This document shows, piece by piece, positions 23,501-35,500 of a stretch of DNA of 64,000 nucleotides (position 1 is the first letter of the stretch; each line of letters begins with the position of its first letter). Source of the stretch: Nageia nagi (Eukaryota; Pinophyta); contig JBITNC010000002.1 of the NCBI GenBank assembly GCA_050084985.1, forward strand, positions 11,780,001-11,844,000, in the 5' to 3' direction. The position numbers and the translations under genes were made by a program. The notes below the pieces were generated by a model. It did not search any database and was not told where the DNA came from. It saw only the letters and a list, made by a program, of their open reading frames with translations.

Positions 23501-26500
23501 AATTGCGGGAAAACAATTTAAATGAATTACACTAGAATAGCTTATCTGGCTTGAGCAAACCTTTACTTAGCCAAAAATGGAGTGAAAATGATGCTCCTAG
23601 GCACATTGTTTTCTGTGAGTCCTTTTGCATAGCTTGAAAATGATGCACTACTCAAAAACCATGCACCCTAATCAATTAGGCAAAATTGCAGTAAAACAAT
23701 TGCAATGAATTACACTAGAATAGCTTATTTGGCTTGAGCAAACCTTTACTTAGCCAACAATGGAGTGAAAATGATGCTCCTAGGCACACCGTTTTCTGTG
23801 AGTCCTTTTGCACAACTTGAAATTGATGCGACTTGAGTGTAGCATGCAAAGTGAGTGTGAAGTGAAATGCTAAGGGATGACTTATATTTATAAGTTTTGG
23901 TTAATGCCACGTGTCACTTCCAAGTTGGTCAACAAAAGGTCCAATGCATGTCTAGAAGGAAGGATGCACCTTTTCACTAAATTTCTTTTTCACTCACCTA
24001 AATCAATGCGCCCCAAACACTTAGAAAATTTCAACTTGCTTTTTGGGACTATCAAATTTGATGCAAAAAAAAATTAACTCCTTGGACTTGGGTGCACCGT
24101 TTTTGATGAGTGCTTTTGCACACACATGAATCCATGGACCTCATTGGAAAAAAGACTTGGAAAACTTTTTATGTAAATTTGCTCCCCAAGGCTGGGCACA
24201 CCTTTTTAGGTGAGTGCTTTTGCACTCCTATAAAACCATGCGCTCCAATGCTTAGTCAATTTTCTTACTTCTTAGACCAATTTATACTAGATGCTCCTGG
24301 TACTTAGAAAAATTTCAAAACTTTACACTCACACAATCATGGGCACACAGTTTTTTATGAGTGCTTTTGCACTCCTGTGAAAGCATGCACCTGGGGTAGT
24401 GACTTAGCCAAGTTTTCACCCATGCAGTCCTTTGTATTCCTTTTCCACACTTAAGTCAAATTTTTCTCAGAATGAGGCACTCAAAAGGTTGGTGCACCAT
24501 TTTTGATGAGTCCTTTTTCACTACTCAGAAATGATGCGCCCAATTATTTTTGGACCTGAAATGCTTAACCATGAATGCCAGTGCAGAAAAATCAACTCCA
24601 AATGCAGTAAAGATGCAAGGTGCACCGTTTTGAGTGGGTGCTTATGTGCTTCTGCAAAATTAGATGCAACATGCAAGTGAAATGATACAAAGTGCAAAAT
24701 GAACCACCATGCAGTCTTTAATACCATGCAGCCTCCAAAGGACAGGTATCACATGCCTACTTGTGCAAAAACTGGTCGAATGCATGCAAAGACACTTGTT
24801 TGGTCCCCAATGTATGCCAATTTTAGCCCCCTCAAAGCGGGTTGCACCATTTTGAGTGGGTGTTTTTTCACTCTATAAAAAGCATGCCCAATCACACTGT
24901 TTTGGAGGAGTGCTTTTGCACTCACTTGAAATGGTGTGCCCATGTAGTTAGTAAAATTTTCTAAGTCCCAGATGCCTTCTCTCACATGGTTGCACCACTT
25001 TGTATAAGTCCTTTTTTCATTGATCAAAATTTCCTCCAGAATGAGCAAGAATGATCCCAAATTTCCTCCAGAATGAGCAAGAATGATCCCAGAATGCATG
25101 ACAATGATCTATGCACCTTGTCTGATGATAAAGGAGTGACTAATTGACACGAAAAATGCATGATTTTACACATGAAAATGTAGATTTTAACCCAATCGCA
25201 CTCTTTTGAGTGAGTGTTTTTGCACTCATAAAAAAACATGCCCTCATGACTTAGAAAATTTGTTATGCTTGATTCTGCCAGAGTATGCATAATTCTGCCA
25301 GTTATACTTCCAGTCTCATCTTAATGCATCTATTCGATAGGAAAAAAATTTATGCAGTGGTTCTTAGTTAAGGAGTGGCTCCTCAAAAATGCAAAATTTT
25401 GGGGGTGTTGTGTATGCACAACATGTAGCTAACTGATATATATTGTAAATGCACATGACTACTATACTATTTGCATAGAACAATCATAGTCAACCTGATT
25501 AATAAGTGTAAAATACTGTAACAAGTGTGCACCCTGTGATAGACAAGGATTTTAAACAAACTTTTCAAAAATAATGTTGTATATATAACATGTTTCAATT
25601 GTTAGATTTCTCCTTTCCTCAACATTGTATACATGAATTGAAATGTTGCAGAAATTGTCAAAATTTATGACCACAATGTCTACATTCAAGACATAGCATT
25701 TTATGCATTCTTCATAAAATATTTCTCAAAACTTCCTTATTTCTGATCCAAAAATGGACGACAGTCATAGAATGATTAATACCTGTTGTCTGATTGGTTT
25801 GTTCCAGATTGTGCATTGCCCATGCATTTTGACTAACCAAATGAAGTACCAAAGAATCCATTACGAAGAATCAATTTAAGTGTCAGTGACCAAATTAGAA
25901 TTAAAGAGTAGAAACAGAGCAAAGATTTAATGAATAATTCTATTCAAAAACTTTGCTGAGAAAGACATAATCAATTGTAACTTATACCTGCAGAACACAA
26001 ATTTGAGCAACATTATCCCGAAGACCAAGCTTACTATATTCAATGGACTCCTCGTGTATCAATTCAAATCTGGTCAATGAGATGATGACTGTGTCAGCCA
26101 GCAGCCTCATGCAAGATAAATGAACATAAATAATTAAATATTTCCTACCAGATATATGCATAGAAGAAATTGATAAACTAAAAATTAATTTCATACAAGA
26201 TAAACAAAATTATATGTATTGATGATACGCTAAAACTAATGATATATGTACTGATGATACGCTAAAACTAACTTCCTTATTGATATGAAACATACACAAA
26301 AACTAATTTCCTTATTGATATGAAGCACATTTCAATTACAATTTTTTCAATATCACATTTAATAGTGCACACATCCTCCTAAATTTTGGTATCTGAGGAA
26401 GGGAACGCAAGGGAGGCGTTTTACTCAAAGGCCAACCCGTTAAAAGCCCCACTACACGTTGGTTTTGCAGGAAGACAGATTAATTAAATCTAACCAAACT

Positions 26501-29500
26501 TTTCCATGCATTTCCTTGAGCTTCAAGCATGCATTCCAAATGACTCTAATAACTGAAACACAAAAGACTAGGATTACAATTCAATATAACAACACGGTTA
26601 TACATAGTATGATTCCACATGCACACATGTTATGTATGTGCATGCATTTACTTGTATATACTCCAAGAGTATTCCTTGAACGTTCTCTTCCCACCACCTT
26701 ACACTGAAGCATATAATCAATAAAACTGTTGAAGGACCACAATTTTCCGAGTAGATTGTCACTTGCACGATTCACCACAAAGAATGCTAAACTGGCCTCC
26801 TCTATTTCCGCTTACAAATATCTTTCCTCTCAAACAACCTTAGAGAAATGAATTTATATAAAACTTATAAACCTTGTTCCCTACAAACTTCTTGTTTTCT
26901 TTTGGCCAAATTCATCTGTACCAAAATTACATGTCAAAGAGCTTCAAAGTGTCAATAGACATCAAGGTCTCCTACAACATGCAAGGCTTCAATAGAATCA
27001 CCTTGGTAAAACTGCTATGGCAGAATCCTAGTAGAACTGTTTGTTAGAATTTGTAATGAAATATTGTGAATATCTAAACTCCTTGTAAATTCAATTAATC
27101 ACTTAAAGGATATGTAGATACCTTAAGGGATTAATTGAATTCTTTATTATGTGTGGACTTTGACCTTACCATGGGGTTAGTTGGTAGGTTAAAGTTAGGT
27201 CATACATTTATTGTAACCCTAACCTTACCTTTGGGTTAAAAGGAGGTTAGGGAGGTGCTCTCAAGCTATAAATAGAAGGCCTCTCCTATTGTAACATAAC
27301 CAAGTTTTGAGAGTAAGATTACTCTACTAAGTTTGTGTAGGAGAGGAAGAGAATAGTTGTAAGAGGGGCATACTTGAGAATTGAGATACTAGTTGTGGAT
27401 GTACTCCCAAGGAGGGAGGAACCACATTACACTTGTGTTATCTTGTGTGAATGGTGTTATGTTGTATAATTGAGTTTCCTAGTCTTGGACCTTGAGAATT
27501 AGAGTAGGTCTAATTCCTTCAATTGGTATCTAGAGCTTGGTGTGGAAGCTCTTCTTCTACATCTTGGAGGTTCTTCATCCTTCTTCATTCCTTTGGTGTG
27601 AAAGCTCTTCTTCTACATCTTGGAGGTTCTTCATCCTTCTTCATTCCTCATCTTACACCCCATTGGTGAGGTAAAACTAAGAGAAGGTATAAATTTCCTC
27701 CTCATTTGGTTATCTTATGGATTATTGCATTAGATACTAACATATTTTGTGAGATATTGGAACTTATTTCTTGCAAAATATGATTAAAATGACAATGCAA
27801 GTAATTTTTTTTCCTATACTAACCTCTTATGTTAGTAGCATTTTTTTTTATAAAAATGCTTAATACATGATATACTTTTTAAGAGGATACTATGAAATGC
27901 AAATATTTTTACTAACATTTTGTTTGTTAGTAGCAACTAATTTCTTGAGGTTTACTTTTCTTGTTTAAAGTAAACACAAGTGAAAGTTAATTTATTTTTG
28001 CAACAAAAAAAAAAGGAGGGCTAAAAATAGAAATATAATGCTTTTAATTATACTAACCTCTAGCGAGCATGATGTTAATTTTTTTTTTTTTAAAAAAAAG
28101 AGATTAGTATTGCAATATTTCTTTATGCCATTTATTGTTGAGTTAAAGAGGCAGCTCTCAATATTTTTTATTATTCAAAGTTTGGAATTTTTTTTGTTGA
28201 GAGCAATATTTTCTATATAATATATTTTTCAAAAATTATATATAAAATTTTTTTTGAGAGGTCAAATAACAAAACGGAACATTGAAAGGGTCTGTAAATT
28301 GTTTGATAAAATGCCTCATCGAGATGCAGTCTCGTTCAATATGAACAAAACGGATACGTTGAAAGTCTGCAAGTTGTTTGACAGAGTGCCTCCCTCTATT
28401 GTTTTTGGTGGTTAATAAACATTCCTGACAAGATGCAACATTCGTGAGACACTGACTTAATTCAAACATAGAATTCCTGACAAGTCAAGTCAAGTCGAAT
28501 TCTTAGCCTGTGGATAAGCGGGAGTTTTTCGTCCGTAGCATCTCTCGAGGCCTTCAATTTGGGACTCACAAGCTGCCGCCAAGGATAATCTTGCCGATCC
28601 AAAATGAAGGAACAACATTCTGTGGCCTGAAAATATTGTTCGAATGGCAGTCTGTTGGACCCTAGCCCTTATTTTCTCATATCTTCAGCTCCTCTGCAGA
28701 CGCATATTTGGAACTCTTCGTTGTTACCCACGTGTTCTTCCACATTCCCAAAACAGACTAGTCTGTATTATAAATTGCTTGACGAGATGCCTCCCTCGCA
28801 GCCTCCTCCCTCGTCAGCATGGCCACGTTGGTTGAGTAAAGGTGGCGAGTCATTCGTAGAGCCCTCTCCTCGCGGCAGTGGTCTTCCTCCTCCCCGTAGC
28901 GCAGTGGTCTCCTCTCCTTGACTGGTCAGCTTCCTCGCCAGCCAGGTCACTCCGCGCGCCTCCGCATCTCCCTCGCGCGCGCGCCGTCTACAGCAGTCTC
29001 CTCCTCTCTCTGCTCTGTAGCAAGCACTCTCCTCCCTCTCCTCTTGCGCTCCTCCTCTCAGTCGCCAGCCTCCTGCGCAAGCCTCCTCTTCCTCCTGCAC
29101 GCAGTGGTTCAGCCATATACTCTTCTCCTCCTTCATCATATACTCTTCTCCTATGCATGACCCACCATCACCTCCATTGCTCCCTTTGGGCTCCCTCCAT
29201 TGGCTGTCTTCTAGTGCCTCCATGTAGGTCATCCTGCTTCCCACGGTCAAGCGTGATGGCTGCCCAACCTTTTGCAAGTCTTCTTTGTCATTTAATGCAC
29301 TTAGAAGCATTAAGTTCTTGTTGACCACTTGCAAATATGCACTTCCAAAAGCAAACGTATACTTCTTAGGCATTTAATATTTTACAAGTCAATTGCTCCC
29401 ATTTAATGCACTTAAGAGTACTTAGAATATTTCTAATATTGACCACTTTTTACCTTCTATGCTCCTCCACAAAGCAACGTATGCTCTTCTTGGTAGAAGA

Positions 29501-32500
29501 AAAAGGGGGGGTCATTTTTTTTTAAGTACAAACATGCATTTAATTTTTTTTTTTTTTACCAACTAAGGAGGGAGTTTGATTTTTTATGTCCTTGTTTAAT
29601 TACTCCCAAGAGGCAACGTATACTCCTTCTTGGTAATGGAAGGGTAGCCATCCTTATTTTACCAAAAGCATTTATTTGTTTTTGACTTAGAGTATTTTTT
29701 TTGTTATTTGGAAAGCTTTGGTAAAAGAAGCATTAAATATGCATATAGTAGGGGTATGGGTCTCCTTCTTTTACCATTTAATTCTTGGAGACTTGGTAAG
29801 TAGTGAATATTTTTAACTTATTTTTACAATAAGGTCAAAAATATTTTTAAGTTAAATTTAGCTTACCTTTTTTTAAAAATGCTTAGAATATTTTAATATT
29901 GCATGTTTAATTTACTAAGGTGCACATGCAATTTCTAGAATGCTAACCTTTTAGCATTTTTTTTCTCTCTAAGCATGGTAATTTACTTAGGCAAAACATT
30001 CTTAGTAAAAATTTGCTAAGGTAATTTAAGTATGCTATTTTTTTTAAAGTAAACAAGGAAAATTTACTTAAAATGCATACTTAAAAGACAATTTTTAGCA
30101 TACAAATTTTTTTTAGGGATAAAACTTTAAGTGAAAAAGGGGGAATTTGTATAATTTTTACTTAAAACTTTATCTAGATCTTGCATGCTAGACTTGTGAT
30201 GCATGTCTCTTAATCTTGTTTGAGGAAAAAAGCATGCTTAGGACTTAAAATTTTAAGTTAAATAATGCATGATGCATGATTATTACTTAATTTTTAAGTC
30301 ATGGAACAATGCATGTTTAAGTTATGGATTAATGCTAAATAGGACTTAGTTCTTTTTTAAATTCATTAAGTGTTTGAATGAATTTATGAAATTGAGCAAA
30401 GTATGCAAAATGTAAAATGTCCTTTAGGGGTTAGTACAAAACCCATTGGACTTTTAAGGTTTTTCAAACTCGTGTGGATGATGTATTTTTACTTTACTTT
30501 ATATTTTTGCACAATTGCTTTATACTTGCAAAACGCAAAATATTGAAAGTAACCCCTAAAATGAACACATCCGCACGTATTTTTCCACATGACTTGTTTG
30601 GGGAGCCACGAGGGGACGACAGGGCAGACTGGAGCCCTTTTAGTCCGAAGAGCCAAGTGGTGGTAAGTCCGTCTTAATTGCCCCTAAGACCTCTGTTGGA
30701 TTGGACATAACTCTATTAGGTGGACAGGCATGTGTGTAGTGATACCACATGTCCGCACGTCCATTCAGGGATTATCCTGATAACCTAAGAGGAAAACTGA
30801 AAACCTTAATCAAGATAATTAAAATGGCCGGTCCAAGATACGTCGGATCCTTGGAAAATAGTTGGTACTTCTCCTTGTGAGAGTATATTACTGACCAAGG
30901 TGAACTGGTTGAGGACTGGTAGTACCTGAGCTCCACCTTGCGGGCATCCAGGTGAAGGCCTAATTCTATACAAGAAAACAACCCCAACTTTATCCTTCTA
31001 CGGATCGTGGTTTATAAGTTTGCACATGTGGGACATGTTTACTTATGTTTGATTTGTATAGATGGAAATTTGTAAAAATTTTCATTCTTCTTGCTTATTT
31101 ACTTTTGTACAGACAATGGTTGAAACCTTCATACCCAAGCATATACTCGACGGTTCCAACTTTGACATATGGGAACCTCGTATGAGAGCTGAGTTACAAG
31201 CAAGGAAACTATGGCAAACAGTTAATGAAGACATGGTCGCTCCTACAGATGAGAAGGCTCTTGAAATCTACAACTCAAAGAATGAGTTAGCAACTTCAAT
31301 GATCTATCGTGCAGTTTCAGATGACATCCTTCTCATGATCTCTTCTTCAACATCAGCAAAAGAAGCTTGGGATAGACTGAAGAAAATTTACCTTAGGTCA
31401 AAATTTTCAAGGAGGTTCACCATTCTACAAAAGTTGTTGCAATATCGTCAAAGTGAAGATGAAAGTGCTTCTATCTACTTGAACAAAATCATTGACCTCA
31501 GGACACAACTGGTTGGCTATGGGTGCAACTGGATCAATGATGAGTTCATGGTCTTCATCATTCTTCAAAGCCTCTCTACAAAGTTCAGTAACTTTGTCAC
31601 AGTTATGGAGACTAGGCTCGATGATGATGAAAATGTCATCTCTCTTGACAACTTTTCTAGACTCCTTCTGAAGCATGAGGAAACTTTGAACAAGAAAATG
31701 TTGAACTTTTCTCCAAAGGATAATAGCATTGCTCTAGGAGCAACCAAAACTCCTTTCAAGAAGAAATTCAAACATTATAAATTCAAAGATAACAAATCCT
31801 CATCTACCATCAGGAAGCATGGCAACTTCAAGCAAAGGAATGACAAAGCTGGATCAAGCAATCCAACACCTCAGGAAAAGTTTGATGGAAATTGTAACTT
31901 TTGTGGCATCTTTGGGCACAAAGAGTATGATTGTCGTAAAAAGAAATTTGCTCAAAAAGGCAAGGGAAATGCAAATGTGAGAAATTTCAATAATAAAAAG
32001 AAGAACAAACATGCTGCTACTGTTGCCTACTACTCAATGACTCAAACTATTTCAAATGATTGGATTGTTGATTCAGGATGCACTAATCACATGTGTTATG
32101 AAAAGGATAAGTTTGAAAACTTTCATAAGTACAAGAAGGATACAGTTGTGATAAGTGATAATACAATCCTTGATGTTCAAGGAATAGGGAGTGTGAAGAT
32201 TCATGGAAAGGCTCTTGATAATGTCCTTTTTGTGCCTAAACTAAGGATGAATCTTATCTCCGTAATTCAAATTACAAGGAAAGGATACTCATTTGAGTTT
32301 ACCTCACACTCCTGGTGTGTTAAGAAAGGACTTGCCACCTTGATGAAAGGATCAGTAAAGGATGACCTTTATATTGTGGATCAAGTACCTTCAAAGATTT
32401 GTCTTGCTGCAAATGTTTGTTCAAAGGGTAATCTTTGGCATCAACGATTAGGGCACCTTAACCACAAGAGTATTCAAGATATGAAAAATCAAGAACTTGT

Positions 32501-35500
32501 GGAAGGTTTACCTAATATTTCACCCACAATTGGTCTTTGTGAAAGGTGCATTCTAGGAAAGATGAATAGGCAAAAGTTTGAAAAAGATAAGGCAACTCGG
32601 GCTACTCGTCCTCTTCAGCTTGTGCATTCAGATTTGATGGGTCCATTTCAGACTAAGTCTCTAGGGGGAGCTTCTTATGTTCTGACCTTCATTGATGACT
32701 TCAGTAGGATGACATTTGGTTATCTACTTGAGCACAAGGATCAAACTTTTGACAGGTTTAAAGACTTCAAGGCACTTGTTGAAAATCAAACTGATTTTAA
32801 GATCAAGATGTTGAGATCTGATAATAGGGGTGAGTATAATAACAATGAGTTTAACGACTATTGTGTTAAACATGAGATCAAGCGGCAATTCACAATCCCT
32901 TACACCCCTCAGCAAAATGGAGTTGCTGAAAGGACGAATCGCACCATTATGGAAATGGCAAGATGCATGTTGGGTAACCTTCCTAGTTTCTTATGGGGAG
33001 AAGCTATTCACACTGCTATTCACACCCTAAATAGGTGTCCTACTAAAGCAGTTGAAGGTAAAACTCCGTATGAAGCATGGACAGGAAAGAAACCTAACAT
33101 CTCACACTTTAGGGTCTTCGGCTGTGATGCATTTGCCTTCATTACCTCAGAGAAAAGAAAGAAGCTAGATAAAAGATCAGAAAAATGCACCTTTTTGGGG
33201 TATGATAATCAGCATAGAGGTTACAGGCTTTACTCCTCATCCCATAAAACAGTCTTTGTTTCTAGGGATGTCATGTTCAATGAACTTCCTGAGGATACGA
33301 CTTCTCATGCTGAGGTGTCTGATTCAGATGATTCTTCGCCTGCACCTAACTGGTTGGATGATCATGTAGGGAAGTCACCACAAGAGCAAAATTCTCCAGC
33401 TCAAAGAATTACAAGAAGTATGACCTTGAATAAATCTTTATTTGCCAAAATTGATAATATGAATGAGCCATCAACCTTCAAACAAGCTTCCAAGCAAGAG
33501 TGTTGGATGGAAGCTATGAAAGTTGAGTATGAGGCGCTCATGAAAAATGAAACTTGGGATTTGGTTCCTTATCCCAATGAGAAAAATGTGATTGGAAATA
33601 AATGGATATACAAGGTCAAGTACAATTCTGATGGAGAAATTGAAAAATACAAAGCAAGGTTAGTGGCCAAAGGATTCGCTTAGAAATATGGTATTGATTA
33701 TGAGGAAACCTTTGCTCCTGTGGCTAAGATGCCTACTGTCAGGATAATCCTTGCTCTTTCTGCAGCTCAAGGTTGGAAAGTTTTTCAACTTGATGTCAAG
33801 AGTGCATTTCTCAATAGTGACTTGGATGTAGAAATCTACATGAATCAACCAGAAGGATTTATTCCAGAAGGAAAAGAGTCTCTTGTGTGCAAGCTAAAGA
33901 AGTCTTTGTATGGACTTAAACAAGCACCTAGAGCATGGTACAAGAAAATTTCAGGATTCTTTGCAGATATTGGTTTTACCAAGTGCTTCTCTGACTCAGA
34001 TCTCGATGTACTCAATCAAGGAAAAGACGTGGTCTTAATTCTCCTTTATGTGGATGATCTTCTCATAATAGGCAACAATATTGAAATCATCCAAGAATGC
34101 ATATCCAAACTGAAGGCAACATTTGAAATGACTGATCTAGGTCTATTGCATTACTATCTTGGGATGCAAGTATACCAACACAAAGATTGTACTTATCTTA
34201 GTCAATCTAAGTATATATCAGACATCTTGCAAAAGTTTGGAATGGAGGAGTGTAGATATGCTGCAATACCTGTTTCTCCTGGAATCGTTGTATCACTGAG
34301 CTCAAATTCTCAGTTGGCTGATGCTACAGCTTATAGGCAATTGATTGGTAGTCTTCTGTATCTGACTATCTCTCGACCTGATATTGCCTTTGCAGTGAAT
34401 CTGGTAGCACGATTCATGCAAAAACCATATGTTGAACACCTCAATGCTGTTAAGCAAATCTTGAGGTATGTGGCAGGGACAAAGGATCTTGCTCTTAAGT
34501 ATTCCAAAGTGCCCTCAATTGTTCTCTCAGAGTTCTCAGATTCTGATTATGGGGGAGATAGAGATAACAGAAAATCAACCTCTGCATATGTGTTTAGCAT
34601 TGGTTCAGGTGCTATCTCTTGGGCTTCCAAGAAGCAACCTATTGTGACTCTTTCTACCACCGAAGCCGAATATCGAGCCATGTCTGTTGCCACCCAAGAG
34701 CTATTTGGCTAAGGCATCTTCTGAATGAAATTGGGTATAAACAAAATGGCCCATCTCTTATTTCTTCAGACAATCAATCGGCTATCTCTTTGGCTAAGAA
34801 TCCTGTGTTCCATCAGAGAACCAAACATGTGGAAATCCAAGCCCATTTTATCAGGGAGAAGGTTCTAGATGACATCATACACTTGGAGTATTGTCCATCT
34901 ACTGAAAACTCCGCTGATTTATTCACCAAGCCCCTTCCTGAAGCTCAGTTCAGCAAGCTTAGGGATTCTCTCGGGTTGGTGAAGTTGCCCTCAAGGGGGA
35001 GTGAAGTTTGAACTTTTGTTAGTGATGACAACTTCACCTCTAAGAGGCCTTTTTTGATTGTACATTCTATACCTCCGTGGTAAGTTTGCTCTGCGTGACA
35101 AACTTGTTGTACAATTGTTGTTATAGAGTGTTGATTATTTTATACCTCCGTGGTAAGTTTGCTCTGCATGACAAACTTGTTGTACATTTTATACCTCCGT
35201 GGTAAGTTTGCTCTGCGTAACAAACTTGTTGTACATTTTTATACCTCCGTGGTAAGTTTGCTCTGCGTAACAAACTTGTTGTACATTTTTATACCTCCGT
35301 GGTAAGTTTGCTCTGCATGACAAACTTGTTGTACATTTTACACCTCCGTGGTTAGTTTGCTCTGCGTGACAAACTTGTACAATTTTTTGAGCATATAATT
35401 ACTATACCTCCGTGGTAAGTTCGCTCTGCGTGAGGAACTTGTTGTACATTCTATACCTCCGTGGTGAGTTTGCTCTGCGTGAGAAACTCGTACAATTTTT

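Larger units (their letters stand above)
23130..25290. repeat. Array of about 15 degenerate units with a GAGTGC-TTTT-GCACTC hairpin
   Basis: The phrase GGTGCACCGTTTTGAGTGAG, then TGCTTTTGCACTC, then AAAACCATGCGCCC and CTTAGAAAATTT recurs about every 100-200 bp: near 23150, 23290, 23430, 23610, 23790, 23965, 24090, 24200, 24345, 24490, 24620, 24845, 24900, 24985 and 25198. Exact GAGTGCTTTTGCACTC (6-bp stem, T4 loop) occurs near 24214, 24360 and 24909; other units have partial stems. It lies in CCR4-6-like intron 6. It is either a non-coding satellite-like array or the body of an unknown element. Confidence 0.65.

Noticed and set aside
23130-25290. CRISPR-like array
   Set aside because: Units are too long, irregular and diverged, and the context is a plant intron.
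28768-29373. 201-codon minus-strand open frame in the GC-rich island
   Set aside because: Low-complexity Glu/Gly/Arg translation of CT-rich DNA; overlapping plus-strand frames are equally open; no recognised motif; lies in a retroelement leader.
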